Assembly (NCBI RefSeq): GCF_004798965.1
Contig: NZ_SDSD01000003.1
Span: 124,001-188,000 of the forward strand
Source: Onishia niordana
Lineage (GTDB): Bacteria > Pseudomonadota > Gammaproteobacteria > Pseudomonadales > Halomonadaceae
DNA length: 64,000 nucleotides
Direction of reading: 5' to 3'
Shown here: piece by piece, positions 1 through 9,811 of the stretch
Layout of the letters: the number at the start of each line of letters is the position of its first letter
How positions within the stretch are numbered: the first letter of the stretch is position 1
Program-made: the position numbers and the translations under genes
Notes under the pieces: model-generated
What the model was told of the DNA's origin: nothing
Databases searched by the model: none
The model's input: the letters and a program-made list of their open reading frames with translations, nothing else

Positions 1-287
1 GCCCGGGCAATGCGGATCATCTTGCGAATGACCAGTGGGCCGGACAGCATGGCAAGCGTCGGTCCCAGATAGATCAGCAGGAAGCTGGGACCGGCCTCGG
101 CGGCGCGACCGACACTGCCGTAGAAGGTCCAGGCGGTACAATAGACAGCGATCGACAGGGTATAGACGAGAGGCGAAGCGATTACCGAGCGGCCCTGCTC
201 GGCGCGGCGGTCGCCCCAGGCAGCGATCACGAACAGCAGCGCCAGGTAACCGAACGCCGCCACGAATACGCCCACTTCAGCGCCCAT
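1..287 (-). CDS. Symporter-like N-terminus of a probable sensor histidine kinase (CrbS/CbrA type), partial
   Basis: Only the first 95 codons lie in the window; the gene runs off the left edge. The start ATG at 287 follows a GGAGG ribosome site. The visible part has two or more hydrophobic helices and the stretch VYCTAWTFYGSVG followed by IYLGPTLAMLSGP. This is typical of the sodium:solute symporter-like module at the head of CrbS/CbrA-type kinases; no kinase domain can be seen here. It is the last visible gene of a minus-strand operon after a response regulator, an exonuclease fusion and a small membrane protein. In Vibrio and Pseudomonas, CrbS controls acetate use (acs) and often sits near such an exonuclease gene; this is recalled family knowledge. 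A plain symporter (ActP-like) is the alternative. Confidence 0.6.
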   Translation of the reverse strand, partial: MGAEVGVFVAAFGYLALLFVIAAWGDRRAEQGRSVIASPLVYTLSIAVYCTAWTFYGSVGRAAEAGPSFLLIYLGPTLAMLSGPLVIRKMIRIAR

Positions 288-311
288 ATCGAAGGCCTCC
301 ATGTATGACGC

Positions 312-509
312 TCATTCTTCTGGTCTTCTCTCCAGAAGCCAGGCGGCCAGCCCGATGACGAACGCCCAGGACACGAACAGGTAGGCAGCGAGCCAGGAAA
401 AACTGCCGTCGACTGACTGATCGGCGAGCAGGATCAGGGGGGGCGTGAATAACAAGGCGGCCAGTATGACAAGCGCCAACAGGCGTTGGACGCGACGCGA
501 CTTCAACAT
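312..509 (-). CDS. Small two-helix membrane protein
   Basis: 65 residues with two hydrophobic segments (about residues 9-29 and 36-58) separated by a short polar stretch, ending in a charged tail (ERRPEE). The start ATG overlaps the end of the exonuclease gene by seven bases, and the gene ends 24 bp before the start of the sensor-kinase gene, so it is almost certainly translated as part of this operon. I do not recognise a family. The position between the exonuclease and the kinase suggests an accessory membrane component of the same signalling unit, which is inference only. Confidence 0.65.
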   Translation of the reverse strand: MLKSRRVQRLLALVILAALLFTPPLILLADQSVDGSFSWLAAYLFVSWAFVIGLAAWLLERRPEE

Positions 510-2593
510 GCGCTGGCGTCCTCCCGGTCAAGGGCGCTTGACTGCAACGCCAGGGCATCGGTGAGCGTATGAATACCGCGTGCTGCCAAGCGTGTCCTCA
601 TGGCAAGCCACAATTCGGCGGTGACCCTGGCATCACCAAGCGCGGTATGACGAGTGCCTTCGGCGAAACTCAAGGCGTAGCGGCTGGCCAGACTGTCGAG
701 ATCATGGCCATCGATAGAAGGGTCCAGGGCCCGCGAGAGCAGCAGGGTATCGAGGACCGGCATGTCGAGTGTGACTGCGGCCCCCGGGGGCTGCAATGCC
801 AGCAGGTCGAAGGCGGCATTGTGGGCCAGTATCACCGCATCACCCAGGTAGTCGCGAAAGCGTGGCAATGCCTGGCTCAGGGGGGGCGTGCCCCGCACGT
901 CAGCATCGGTCAGACCGTGAATGGCAGTGCTTGACGGCGGAATCGGTCGGCCCGGATCGACGCGTACGTCGAAGGTATCATCAGCCAGCAGGCGGCCGTT
1001 GACGATCCGACATGCCCCGATGCTGATGACCTTATCGCCCTGTCGCAGGGCAAGCCCAGTGGTTTCGGTATCGAAGGCGACGATTTCGAGCGTAGCCAGC
1101 GGGCAGGCGGCCACCTCGGCACCGGGAGGCGGCAGGTCGGCAATGCCGAAGTCATGGAACTCTGGACGTGGGGGCAAGCGGGTAAGTGGCGCACCGACCC
1201 GGTCGACGGCCGGCAGAGGCAGGCGCAACCTGGCATGGCGGCCATCCTTGTCCTGAAGGCTCCAGATGTCGCTGGCATGCTGATGGAGCAGGTTCTCGAT
1301 GCTGGGTGACAGCGGTAGGGCCTGGAGGCGCAGGGCTTTCCAACGTGAAAGCTGTTGCTGGCTCAGAGGCTTGCCCAACCAGATCAGGTCCAGGTAGACA
1401 CGCTTGTTGCCCAGGCACACCTCGGTGTCCAGCTGGTGCGCTTCGGTCAGGTCGGCAAGACGCGTTGCCAGCACTTCAAGCATCACCAGCAGGGCGGGGG
1501 CATCGGCCTTGAACCAGGCCGGCATACCGATAGGCGTCAACACCAGCGACGTGCTGTTCAGGTGGTCATTGAGCGCCTGCCACAGATCGTTCGACCAGAG
1601 AGGCGCCAGTCGTTCGCCCTGGCGTTGGAGCGCCTCGAGCGCCTCGCCGAGACAGTCGATTTCCTTACCGAGCGCCTGGCTTTCTTCGGCGATGATACCC
1701 TCGAGACGCTTGCTGAGGGCTGGACCTAGTTCCACGGTGGCGCTTGATGCCTCGTATGTCGGTTTTAGCTGGCTCAGGGCCTCGGCGGCACTGGACAGGC
1801 TCGCGCCATGGCGGCGCACGGTCGTCAGGCACTCTGTGAGGCGTGCTCGGTTATCCATCTCGCAGTGCCAGGCAGCGGTGCTGTCGGTCAGGGTGATCAG
1901 GGTCTCGTGATCACTGTTGGGTACACGCCGCAGGTTGCCATGAAGCCAGCGGTCATCCAGCGGGATCAGCAGTTCTCGAGGTGCGCCGTCGGCGGGTAGA
2001 CGGTCGATGGCCTCCGACAGGCTGGCAAGGTCGAACAGGCCATCCAGTCGCTTACCAAGCCCAAGGCCCGGGTGATCGGCAAACAGCGCCTCGGCGGCAT
2101 GATTGAACAGCAGAAGGCGGCGATGACGATCGCAGAGCAGCAGAGGGGTCTCAAGCACCTGCAATAACGCCTCGAGTTCCTGACGAATGCGGGCTGCGCC
2201 GCGCGCACCTTCGGCATGGGCATCGGCGAGCTGCGAGCGGTCCTGACGCCAATGTTCGCGAAGCCTAAGGAGATCCGGTCCCAGGCCGCTTAGCCAGCCT
2301 TCGGGGCGATAGTCATCGCGGGCATCGGGGTTGGCCACCATTCGTGCCACCTGCACCTGAAGGTGGCGAAGGGGGGCAAAAAGCTGACGCTCAAGGATCA
2401 GGCCCAGCACAGACACCAGGCTGGCCGCCGCCAGGCATCCCCCCCAAAGAGCAATGCGCTCAATGCCTAATGGGTCCAGTCGGCTCTGAAGCCACAGCGC
2501 CAGAAAAGCGCCACCGAACAGGCTCAGGCCACTGATCAGCAACCATGCGCCGATCAGGCGCTGGCGCCTGGGTGGCCCCGCCTTGGCCGTCAT
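503..2593 (-). CDS. Membrane PAS-like sensor fused to DnaQ-like 3'-5' exonuclease
   Basis: 696 residues. Two N-terminal membrane helices (about residues 13-33 and 44-67) are followed by a HAMP/coiled-coil-like stretch. A PAS-like segment follows around residues 135-230 ([20 protein letters not shown]), then a kinase-dimerisation-like region that lacks a recognisable ATPase. From about residue 502 there is a complete DEDDh exonuclease: FDTETTG (D507, E509), HNAAFD (D596) and HTALGDAR (H649, D654), as in the DnaQ epsilon subunit. The gene overlaps the upstream response regulator by 4 bp (ATGA) and the following small ORF by 7 bp, so all are one operon with the CrbS-like kinase. Membrane-tethered exonucleases of this kind are known beside crbS-type genes; their substrate is not known to me. 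Confidence 0.8.
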   Translation of the reverse strand: MTAKAGPPRRQRLIGAWLLISGLSLFGGAFLALWLQSRLDPLGIERIALWGGCLAAASLVSVLGLILERQLFAPLRHLQVQVARMVANPDARDDYRPEGWLSGLGPDLLRLREHWRQDRSQLADAHAEGARGAARIRQELEALLQVLETPLLLCDRHRRLLLFNHAAEALFADHPGLGLGKRLDGLFDLASLSEAIDRLPADGAPRELLIPLDDRWLHGNLRRVPNSDHETLITLTDSTAAWHCEMDNRARLTECLTTVRRHGASLSSAAEALSQLKPTYEASSATVELGPALSKRLEGIIAEESQALGKEIDCLGEALEALQRQGERLAPLWSNDLWQALNDHLNSTSLVLTPIGMPAWFKADAPALLVMLEVLATRLADLTEAHQLDTEVCLGNKRVYLDLIWLGKPLSQQQLSRWKALRLQALPLSPSIENLLHQHASDIWSLQDKDGRHARLRLPLPAVDRVGAPLTRLPPRPEFHDFGIADLPPPGAEVAACPLATLEIVAFDTETTGLALRQGDKVISIGACRIVNGRLLADDTFDVRVDPGRPIPPSSTAIHGLTDADVRGTPPLSQALPRFRDYLGDAVILAHNAAFDLLALQPPGAAVTLDMPVLDTLLLSRALDPSIDGHDLDSLASRYALSFAEGTRHTALGDARVTAELWLAMRTRLAARGIHTLTDALALQSSALDREDASAC

Positions 2594-2964
2594 GGTGTGG
2601 CCTCATCGAGCAGGACCTTGACCTTATCGACCAGCGCTTGGGTCGAAAAGGGCTTGGTAATGTAGTCATCGGCACCGAGAGCCAGTCCCTTCTCACGCTC
2701 CACCTCCCGACCGTGAGCGGTGAGCATGATAATCGGCAGGCGTGATGTGGCCGTGTCGGCACGCAGCCGCTCAAGGACATCGAAGCCGCTGATGCCGGGC
2801 AGGCTGATGTCGAGCAGCACGAGATCCGGCGGTATCTCGGCGATATGGGAAAGGGCGCTCTCGCCATCCTCGACAGTGATCACCTCGAATCCGGCCTGCT
2901 GCATCAGAAACTCCAGCGACAGGAGAATGTTCGGCTCGTCATCCACTACTAGCACCTTGGCCAT
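2590..2964 (-). CDS. Single-domain CheY-like response regulator
   Basis: 124 residues forming one receiver domain with no output domain. The acidic pocket is VVDDEP near the N-terminus, the phospho-acceptor aspartate lies in LVLLDISLP (about residue 52), the switch threonine in IMLTAHG and the conserved lysine in YITKPFS. A GGGAGG ribosome site precedes the ATG. It is the first gene of the minus-strand operon that ends in the symporter-like kinase, the natural candidate for its phosphodonor. The 215-bp divergent gap to the glutathione S-transferase gene must hold the operon promoter; I could not assign it. Confidence 0.88.
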   Translation of the reverse strand: MAKVLVVDDEPNILLSLEFLMQQAGFEVITVEDGESALSHIAEIPPDLVLLDISLPGISGFDVLERLRADTATSRLPIIMLTAHGREVEREKGLALGADDYITKPFSTQALVDKVKVLLDEATP

Positions 2965-3179
2965 TGAAAAGCCTCCCTGTGATCAACGTTGTGCTCGAAA
3001 CGCTGTGCTCGAGGGGCGTCGTTCAAAGCGCCGCGCCTTTCATGAGTCTAGTTGGCGAACAAGAGACTGAAAGACGACCTTGGCAGGAGCTGATAGGCTG
3101 CTGGAACGCTTGTTTGACGCGCCAGGTTCGAAATCGCGCCTATCTGCAATGACGCCTATTTGCCTGTCAGGAGACAACG

Positions 3180-3854
3180 ATGATCGAAGTGCACCATCTG
3201 GAGAACTCTCGCTCCCAGCGAGTGATCTGGCTGCTCGAGGAGCTTTCCGTCGACTACAAGGTGATTACCTATCGGCGCGATCCCAAGACCATGCTGGCGC
3301 CGGCATCGCTAAAGCAGGTTCATCCGCTGGGCAAGTCGCCGGTGATCGTCGATACCGAAAGTGACGACGTGGTAGCCGAATCCGGCGCGATCATCGAGTA
3401 CCTGCTCGAGCGATTCGACGACGGCCAGTTGCTGCCTGCTGCCGGTACCGAAGAGCGTCGGCGCTACCGCTTCTGGTTGCACCATGCCGAGGGCTCGGCG
3501 ATGCCCCCGTTGGTGATGTCTCTGGTGTTTTCGCGCCTCGACAAGCCGCCGGTGCCGGCCTTGATTCGCCCCATCGCGCGGCTGTTGGCCAGTGGGGTGA
3601 AGAGCAAGTTTCTCGACCCGCAGATCCAAGACCTGCTTTCTTTCTGGGAAAACGCCTGCGGTGAACATGCCTGGCTGGCGGGTGAGGCTTTCAGCGGTGC
3701 CGATATCCAGATGAGTTTTCCGTTGCTGGCCCTAGAAGGGCAGGGACGGCTCGCGGACCACCCCCGGCTGACTGACTTGCTGGCGCGTATGCGCAATCGC
3801 CCGGCGTATCAGCGGGCAGTGGAGCAGGGCGGTGAGTTTTCGATGGCAGAGTAG
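3180..3854 (+). CDS. Glutathione S-transferase family protein
   Basis: 224 residues with a thioredoxin-like N-terminal half: HHLENSRSQRVIWLLEEL, then HPLGKSPVIVD with the conserved cis-Pro, then AESGAIIEYLLERF with the Glu-Ser pair that binds the glutathione gamma-glutamyl group. An all-helical C-terminal half follows, including a SGADIQMSFPL segment typical of the family. The expected function is conjugation or reduction with glutathione in the cytoplasm; the physiological substrate cannot be told. The start follows a GGAG site at good spacing. It is a single-gene unit ending in a strong hairpin terminator shared with the convergent MFS gene. Confidence 0.9.
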   Translation: MIEVHHLENSRSQRVIWLLEELSVDYKVITYRRDPKTMLAPASLKQVHPLGKSPVIVDTESDDVVAESGAIIEYLLERFDDGQLLPAAGTEERRRYRFWLHHAEGSAMPPLVMSLVFSRLDKPPVPALIRPIARLLASGVKSKFLDPQIQDLLSFWENACGEHAWLAGEAFSGADIQMSFPLLALEGQGRLADHPRLTDLLARMRNRPAYQRAVEQGGEFSMAE

Positions 3855-3885
3855 TGCCGCGTTATTGGTCTGTCGGGATCATGAA

Positions 3886-3915
3886 AAAGGCCGCCGAGCA
3901 TGCTCGGCGGCCTTT
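3886..3915. terminator. Bidirectional rho-independent terminator
   Basis: A perfect 30-base inverted repeat, left arm AAAGGCCGCCGAGCA and right arm its exact complement, flanked by an A run on the left and TTT on the right. It lies between the convergent glutathione S-transferase (+) and MFS (-) genes and can serve both. Confidence 0.85.
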
Positions 3916-3958
3916 CCTGTTGCGGGTGCCCCATCCTGAATGGCGTGACATGACACCG

Positions 3959-5176
3959 TCAGTGATGCTGTGTCCTTAGCTGACCGGCCTCATTGAATTC
4001 AAGGCGACGACTTCGCCCGGCGAACAGGGTGAAAATCACCGCGAGCATCAGGATGGCGCCCAGCATCAGGCAGACCTGAGGCAGGGTGGCGCCGCGATCC
4101 AGCATGATGCCGATACCCAAGGGGCCCATCGCTGCCAGGCAGTAGCCAATGCCCTGAGCCATGCCGGACAGTTTACCGGCAAGACGCGAGTTGCCGCTTC
4201 GCAGCACCACTAGCGTCAGTGCGATGCTGAAACAGCCGCCCTGGCCCAGACCCAGCAACACGACGCCGGGCCACCGGTACTCGAGCGGGCCCAGCAACAG
4301 CACCATCATGCCGGCGCCATTGAGCAGAAGCATCAGTAGCAGGGCGGGACGCTGGTCGCGGCCAAGGCGGGCTAGCCAGGGGGCGGCGAGGGCCGAGACG
4401 AGTTGAAACATCACTGACATGGCCAGCAACCAGCCAGCCTCCTCTTCACCAAGCCCCCTGCGCTGCAGCAACACGGGTAGCCAGCCGAAGACGATATAGG
4501 CAAGCGATGACATCGACCCCATCAGCAGCGTGACCTGCCAGGCCAAAGGGCTTTTCAGCAGCCGGGCCTTGGGCATGGGTGTGGCGACGGCGTTGTCTGC
4601 CGGCCAGGGGTGTGGCATGCGCCATCGCCAGCCAATCAGTGCCAAGAGGGCTATCAGCGCCCAGCTGCCCAGCGCCAGACGCCAGCTGCCCAGGGCATTG
4701 GCGAGTGGAACACTGACACCGGCCCCAAGCCCGCCACCCAGGCATAGCGCCATGGTATAGACGCCCGTCATCAGGTCCGCGCCCTTGGGCAACTCACGCT
4801 TGACCAAGGCGGGTAACAGGCTTCCGGCGATACCGATGGCACCACCTGCCAGCAAGGTGCCGAGAAACAACAGCCAGATAGCGTCAAAGGCTCTCAGTGC
4901 GAGCGCTATCGCAAGCATCAGCAATGCCAGAGACAGGGCGCGCTCGGGGCCGACACGCTTGGCAAGCCATGGCGCTAATGGAGCAAAAAGTCCCAGGCAG
5001 ATGACGGGCAGGGTGGTCAGGGCTCCGATGCTGGTAGGCGAAAGACCGGTGTCCGCCTGGATACGGGCAAGCACAGGCGAAAGCGAAGACAGTGCCGGGC
5101 GCAAGTTAATGCCGACCAGCATCATCAGTAACAGAAAACCCAGTAGCGATGCGCGGTTATGGGGCGTGTTGGACAT
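3959..5176 (-). CDS. MFS transporter, CynX/NimT family
   Basis: 405 residues with about twelve hydrophobic helices. The N-terminal signature GINLRPALSSLSPVL followed by LSPTSIGALTTLPV is characteristic of the CynX/NimT subfamily of the major facilitator superfamily, proposed to carry cyanate, 2-nitroimidazole or similar small anions. No cyanase (cynS) or carbonic anhydrase gene is nearby, so cyanate is not supported by context and the substrate is open. It runs in the same direction as the unknown gene starting at 5889, with a 158-bp gap, so it probably has its own promoter. Confidence 0.85.
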   Translation of the reverse strand: MSNTPHNRASLLGFLLLMMLVGINLRPALSSLSPVLARIQADTGLSPTSIGALTTLPVICLGLFAPLAPWLAKRVGPERALSLALLMLAIALALRAFDAIWLLFLGTLLAGGAIGIAGSLLPALVKRELPKGADLMTGVYTMALCLGGGLGAGVSVPLANALGSWRLALGSWALIALLALIGWRWRMPHPWPADNAVATPMPKARLLKSPLAWQVTLLMGSMSSLAYIVFGWLPVLLQRRGLGEEEAGWLLAMSVMFQLVSALAAPWLARLGRDQRPALLLMLLLNGAGMMVLLLGPLEYRWPGVVLLGLGQGGCFSIALTLVVLRSGNSRLAGKLSGMAQGIGYCLAAMGPLGIGIMLDRGATLPQVCLMLGAILMLAVIFTLFAGRSRRLEFNEAGQLRTQHH

Positions 5177-5334
5177 GATGATTAGGCTTTATCAATATTT
5201 GAAATCTCTTGATGCTAATGCGCCAATTTCGATCAAGGATGTGGTGCCCAAGAATGGCGCAGGCAGTCATCTCAATGAGGCGGCCCTTTTCATTTATCGG
5301 CCCTTGCCGTGTTTGGCCATGTCTCACCGTCTGT

Positions 5335-5889
5335 TCAGATATGGCCTGCGCGAGTAAGCGTTCTGTGTTTTTGAGACGTTGCGGTGAGTCGATGCAAATC
5401 TGGGGGCGAGGTGTAATCGAAGCGGCGCTGCTCGTCGCCAAGGGCAGCAAGGTCCCACCAACGGCTTGAGGGTACGGGGGAGGCCGGGGCGCTGGCTTTC
5501 TCGCGGATGGCGCTGACATCTTCGGTACTGGTGAAATGCTTGCCAGGGCCCATCGACGCCTCAAGGATCAGAGGGCCTTGATACGTCCAGCAGCGTTCTG
5601 GAACCCAAGCAACACACCACCGACGGTCCTGCCAGCGAACATAGCACTCATCGAGCCATACCAGATCGTCGATGAGAACCAGGGCCTCGAACAGGCTGGC
5701 ATGAAGGTCCATGCCGGAATATTCGAGGCGAATGGTCCCCTGGTAGCGGTTCTCGGCGAGTTCTTTTCGACGCTTTCTGGCGCTGTCCGGTCCAGCAGCT
5801 TCGCCGCGACCGCACAAGTGTATAACGTTGGCATCAATCTGCTTGATGGCCCAAACCGAAGGGGATCGACGCTCCATCCAGTTAAACAT
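5335..5889 (-). CDS. Protein of unknown function, soluble
   Basis: 184 residues from the ATG at 5889, chosen because AGAAGGA lies at proper spacing before it; an in-frame ATG five codons upstream has no ribosome site. No membrane helix or signal peptide. The sequence is rich in Trp (near the start and in WLDECYVRWQDRRWCVAWV), suggesting a compact globular fold, and the C-terminal 50 residues are polar and look disordered. I do not recognise the family. It lies between rhlE and the CynX-like gene on the same strand, with gaps of about 140-160 bp on both sides. Confidence 0.6.
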   Translation of the reverse strand: MFNWMERRSPSVWAIKQIDANVIHLCGRGEAAGPDSARKRRKELAENRYQGTIRLEYSGMDLHASLFEALVLIDDLVWLDECYVRWQDRRWCVAWVPERCWTYQGPLILEASMGPGKHFTSTEDVSAIREKASAPASPVPSSRWWDLAALGDEQRRFDYTSPPDLHRLTATSQKHRTLTRAGHI

Positions 5890-6027
5890 GAGGTTCCTTC
5901 TCATTGTTGATGCTACGACGCATCCTTGCGTCGTCTTGTCGAAGCGGTGCCGCCAGTGGCGGCACCGGGGTTGCCCTTAAGGAATCACCTCGCACGACAC
6001 GCTGTCGGGCTCCAGCGCCCTCAGCGA

Positions 6028-7353
6028 TCAGGCCTGTTGGGGGCGCCGAGCGCGACGGCGAGGGGCGCGAGCATCGTCGCCCTGGCGACGCTGGCCGTTG
6101 TCTCCACGGCCGTTGCTGCTCGAATTCGCACCACCATTGCGACCACTACCGCCGCGGCCGTTGCCACCGCGACCGCCGCTTTTGCCGCGCCCGTTTTCGA
6201 TCGGTTCCGGCTTGGCATTGGGATCTGGCTCGAAGCCGGATTCAATGCGCTTCTCGAGATCACGCTTGATCAGCCGCTCTATGCCCTTGAGCAGACCGTG
6301 CTCGTCGACGCAGACCAACGACACGGCTTGGCCCTCGCTTCCGGCTCGGCCCGTGCGGCCGATGCGGTGGACATAATCTTCGGCCACGTTGGGCAGCTCG
6401 AAGTTGACGACATGCGGCAGCTCGTTGATGTCCAGGCCGCGGGCGGCGATGTCGGTGGCCACCAGCACTTGCAGGTCGCCCGACTTGAAGGCCGCCAACG
6501 CCTTGGTGCGCGCGGACTGACTCTTGTTGCCGTGGATCGCCATGGACGGAATATTCTGCTTGGACAGCTGTTCGGCCAGGCGATTGGCACCATGTTTCGT
6601 GCGGGTAAAGACCAGCACCTGGTACCACTGATGCTCGGTAATCAGATGAGCCAGCAGGTCACGCTTCTTCTCGCGGTCAACCTTGTAGATCACCTGATCG
6701 ACGGTCTCGGCGGTGGTGTTACGGCGAGCCACCTCGATCATGGTCGGCTTGTCGAGCAGCTGATTGGCCAGCGTCTGGATCTCGTTGGAGAAGGTCGCCG
6801 AGAACAGCAGGTTCTGCCGCTTCGCCGGCATCAGCCGCAGCAGTTTCTTGATGTCGTGGATAAAGCCCATGTCGAGCATGCGGTCGGCTTCATCGAGCAC
6901 CAGGGTCTCGATCTGGGACAGGTCGATGTGGCGCTGCTGATGCAGGTCCAGCAGGCGACCCGGTGTGGCAACCAGGATATCGAGGCCCGGACGGATGGCA
7001 TCCACCTGGGGCTGTTGGCCGACGCCGCCGAAGATGACCTTGGAGGTCAGCTTCAGGTGGCGGCCATAGCCGGTGACGTTTTCACCGATCTGGGCGGCGA
7101 GCTCACGGGTGGGCGTGAGTACCAGCGCACGAATCTGGCGCGCCTTGGGGCGCGGACCATCGGCGAGACGCTGTAGCAACGGCAGCGTGAAACCAGCGGT
7201 CTTGCCGGTGCCGGTCTGGGCACTGGCAAGGAGATCCTCCCCCTTGAGTACGGCCGGAATGGCCTGACGCTGGATGGGGGTAGGAACGGTATAGCCTTGT
7301 TCTTCGACGGCGCGCAGCAGTTCGCTACGCAGGCCAAGGTCGGAAAAGCTCAT
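6028..7353 (-). CDS. rhlE: DEAD-box ATP-dependent RNA helicase, RhlE type
   Basis: 441 residues from the ATG at 7353 (MSFSDLGL), preceded by CGGAG; the longer open frame upstream is ignored. Helicase motifs occur in order: Q-motif ([12 protein letters not shown]), motif I AQTGTGKT, Ia PTRELAAQI, motif II DEAD, motif III SAT, and motif [13 protein letters not shown] basic linker ([18 protein letters not shown]) leads to a Gly/Arg/Asn-rich tail of about 60 residues, as in RhlE proteins that act in ribosome assembly and RNA decay. It is monocistronic. The long open frame on the opposite strand over this gene is a GC-driven shadow. Confidence 0.93.
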   Translation of the reverse strand: MSFSDLGLRSELLRAVEEQGYTVPTPIQRQAIPAVLKGEDLLASAQTGTGKTAGFTLPLLQRLADGPRPKARQIRALVLTPTRELAAQIGENVTGYGRHLKLTSKVIFGGVGQQPQVDAIRPGLDILVATPGRLLDLHQQRHIDLSQIETLVLDEADRMLDMGFIHDIKKLLRLMPAKRQNLLFSATFSNEIQTLANQLLDKPTMIEVARRNTTAETVDQVIYKVDREKKRDLLAHLITEHQWYQVLVFTRTKHGANRLAEQLSKQNIPSMAIHGNKSQSARTKALAAFKSGDLQVLVATDIAARGLDINELPHVVNFELPNVAEDYVHRIGRTGRAGSEGQAVSLVCVDEHGLLKGIERLIKRDLEKRIESGFEPDPNAKPEPIENGRGKSGGRGGNGRGGSGRNGGANSSSNGRGDNGQRRQGDDARAPRRRARRPQQA

Positions 7354-7485
7354 GCAAACTCCGGATAACACGCCACCGCCGCTCGCCGAAGAGGTGGCGC
7401 GAGTCCCGGGCGGTGACATGAGGAAAAATCGGTGACAGACGCGGCAGGAGGGACCATAAAGTGCCGCGGAGGCGCATGATGACAG

Positions 7486-7506
7486 AAAAATCAGCTGGGC
7501 GCAGCT
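7486..7506 (-). terminator. Possible terminator of the pqiABC operon
   Basis: Read on the minus strand, a short hairpin AGCTG-CGCC-CAGCT is followed by GATTTTTC, 17 bases beyond the pqiC stop codon. The stem has only five pairs, so this is a moderate call. Confidence 0.4.
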
Positions 7507-7523
7507 TTATGGCCCCCTGGGGG

Positions 7524-8129
7524 TCAGCGCAACGTGCGGATGCGCTTGGCCAGACGGCTGGCCAACTCGTCCCAACTCTGACCAAGCGCTCGCACCAAAG
7601 CCGGATAGCCATCGGTGTCCAGCGGTGTTTCGACGTCAAAGCTATCAAGCGTCAATAGTGTGCCTTCGGCGTCGCGCAGCTGCCACTGGCCAGCGGCCAC
7701 CGCCTGTCCATCATAGCGTCCCTGGAAGCTCGTGAGTTCTAGCCTCAGGGTCATTGCCCTGGGTGGGGCAGCGGGATTATTTTCTGAAATGACGCGGGTC
7801 TGGGGGAGCCGGTGAGAAAGACGGCGACGTAGACCACGCTCGAGCATCGGGCCGAGTTCTTCAGCCCAGAGGTGATCGCGAGCCGGGTTCAAGGTGATGT
7901 CGTCGAGCTGCAGCATGATGCCTGGCTGTTCGAGAAAGCTTGCCAGATCAAGGGGGCGAATCACCAGAAAGCGTTCGCCGTCAGGGGGGGAAGACTCGCT
8001 GATGTCGGTTTCACTGGCCGCCACCTGATCGGCTGGGAGGCCGTAGTGGCGGGCTGGTGCGGCGTTGGTGGCGCAGCCGGCAAGAACGCTCAGCAGCATC
8101 AACAGGGCCAGGGGGCGGATCACGTTCAT
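7524..8129 (-). CDS. pqiC: PqiC-like outer-membrane lipoprotein
   Basis: 201 residues starting at the ATG at 8129, preceded by AAGGAGAG; an upstream in-frame ATG overlapping the pqiB stop is less likely. The lipoprotein signal peptide ends in VLAGCAT, with the lipidated Cys at about residue 19. The rest matches the ABC-type auxiliary lipoprotein fold (DUF330) seen in PqiC: RFLVIRPLDLASFL near the N-terminus and a C-terminal helix with SWDELASRLAKRI. In E. coli PqiC anchors the PqiB tunnel to the outer membrane during intermembrane lipid transport. It is the third gene of pqiABC, 17 bp downstream of pqiB. Confidence 0.85.
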   Translation of the reverse strand: MNVIRPLALLMLLSVLAGCATNAAPARHYGLPADQVAASETDISESSPPDGERFLVIRPLDLASFLEQPGIMLQLDDITLNPARDHLWAEELGPMLERGLRRRLSHRLPQTRVISENNPAAPPRAMTLRLELTSFQGRYDGQAVAAGQWQLRDAEGTLLTLDSFDVETPLDTDGYPALVRALGQSWDELASRLAKRIRTLR

Positions 8130-8146
8130 CGGGCTCTCCTTGCCGT

Positions 8147-9811
8147 TCATCGCGGCGCTCGCGGTTGAGGATCTTCACCGCGAGGGCGATCAAAGATCAG
8201 GGCATTCGGTTGCTCGCTCAGGGTCTTGGCAACGGGGCCCAGGTCTCGCATCAGCGCATCAAAGCGCTCGAGGGTGTCGGTTAGATCATCGTAGGCCGTA
8301 GAGCCAGGCGACAGCCCTTCCAGGGTCACCCTGAGCTCTTCCAGTGTCGAGGTCAGTGTGCCCGGCAGGTTCTGGGTGTCGGGGTTATCCGTCAAAGTCT
8401 TCACGCTCGCGGTCAGCTCCTGGACTTCTTCTAGCGTGGCCCGTGAGGCGGCCAGGTTGCGGTTCAGGCCGTCGAGTACGGGCTCGACGTCGAGACCGTT
8501 GAGCTTGTCGAGCAGGCTCGAGACCTTTTGCTCGATCTGGGCAAGCCCCGCTGCGGTGGTGGGAAACACCGGGCGGTTTTGATAACTGTCAGCCAGATAC
8601 GGAGAGCTGGCCTGTTGCTGGAAGTTAAGGTCGACATAGAGCGCGCCGGTGAGCAGGTTGCCGGCCTTGAGCGAGGCCCGTAGGCCGTTTTCGAACCAGC
8701 CTTCGAAGCGCGTTCGCCAGGCCTCGATATCCATATCCTCAAGGTTTTCGCCCAGGCGCTGCGGTTCGATGCGGATCAACACTGGAATGGCGAAGCCAGC
8801 ACGGCGCGAGCGCTGGTCGATACTGAACTCCCAGGGGACACTGGCTACGGTGCCAACCCGTACGCCGCGGAATTCCACTGGGGCGCCTTTTGAAAGACCG
8901 CGGACGGTGTCATCGACCAGCAGGACATATTCCAGGTAGCGGTTGAAGGTCCCTTGGCGGGCACTTTCCGCATCTTCGTAAAGCGTAAAGGTGGTGTCTT
9001 CGTTCACGGGTTGCCCAAGCGGTACATCCTCGGGAACGCCAAAGGTCACGCCACCGCCGAGCAGGGCTTCTAGCGACTCTACATTGACGCTCACCCCTTC
9101 GGAATCGAGCTTCAGGTCGATTCCGCTGGCTGGCCAGAAGCGGGTGCTGTCGGTGACCAGCACATCGTAGGGCTTTTCGATAAAGGCGCGATGGCGCATG
9201 CGTCGTGTCTCGGCGTCGAAACGAGCCTCTTCGACGCGACCGACAGTGAAACCGTGATAGGTCACGGGGTCGCCGACGCTCAGTGAATTGCCGAGCTGGC
9301 CCACCAGGTTGACACGGATGCCCTTGGCATCGGCGGGCGCTACCGGTGGCTGCTCGAGTACCTCGAAGCTATCGCTCGTCTCCTCGCTATTGCCGGGTTG
9401 CAGCTGAATGTAGGCCCCGGATAGCACGGTGTTGAGTCCGCTGATGCCTTCCCGGCCGATACGCGGTTTGACGACCCAGAAACGGGTGTCTTCGACCAGC
9501 ATGGGCTCCACGTCAGGGCTCATTCTCGCGATCACGCGGATATGGCTCAGATCGTCGGAAAGGCGAACTTCCTCGACGCGGCCGATCTCGACGTTACGCG
9601 TCTTTATGAGGGTGCTACCGGCTTCGATGCCTTCGGCGTTGCTCATGATCAGTGTGATTTGCGGACCGCGGCTTGCGTAATCGTCATAGAATAGCCAAAG
9701 GCCGATTAGCATCGCGACGATCGGCACGATCCAGATCGGTGAAAGCCGCGTGTGGCGACTGATGCTGGCACGGGTGGTCGGCGTGTCCTGGCCATGAGAC
9801 TCAGCGGTCAT
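8147..9811 (-). CDS. pqiB: PqiB-type MCE protein, intermembrane lipid transport
   Basis: 554 residues from the ATG at 9811, preceded by AAGGA and overlapping the end of pqiA by 11 bp. One N-terminal membrane helix (PIWIVPIVAMLIGLWLFYDD) is followed by three MCE modules; their hallmark segments include AEGIEAGSTLIKTRNVEIG, VGDPVTYHGFTVGRV and LSKGAPVEFRGVRVGTV. A long helical C-terminal part follows. This is the E. coli PqiB arrangement, in which a hexamer forms a tunnel across the periplasm for lipids. The gene order pqiA-pqiB-pqiC is the classical operon. A 17-bp gap leads to pqiC. Confidence 0.92.
   Translation of the reverse strand: MTAESHGQDTPTTRASISRHTRLSPIWIVPIVAMLIGLWLFYDDYASRGPQITLIMSNAEGIEAGSTLIKTRNVEIGRVEEVRLSDDLSHIRVIARMSPDVEPMLVEDTRFWVVKPRIGREGISGLNTVLSGAYIQLQPGNSEETSDSFEVLEQPPVAPADAKGIRVNLVGQLGNSLSVGDPVTYHGFTVGRVEEARFDAETRRMRHRAFIEKPYDVLVTDSTRFWPASGIDLKLDSEGVSVNVESLEALLGGGVTFGVPEDVPLGQPVNEDTTFTLYEDAESARQGTFNRYLEYVLLVDDTVRGLSKGAPVEFRGVRVGTVASVPWEFSIDQRSRRAGFAIPVLIRIEPQRLGENLEDMDIEAWRTRFEGWFENGLRASLKAGNLLTGALYVDLNFQQQASSPYLADSYQNRPVFPTTAAGLAQIEQKVSSLLDKLNGLDVEPVLDGLNRNLAASRATLEEVQELTASVKTLTDNPDTQNLPGTLTSTLEELRVTLEGLSPGSTAYDDLTDTLERFDALMRDLGPVAKTLSEQPNALIFDRPRGEDPQPRAPR

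Noticed and set aside
5926-7176. 416-codon plus-strand open frame opposite rhlE
   Set aside because: It mirrors the helicase gene, has no ribosome site and low-complexity Ala/Thr/Gln content; long shadow frames are expected at this GC content.
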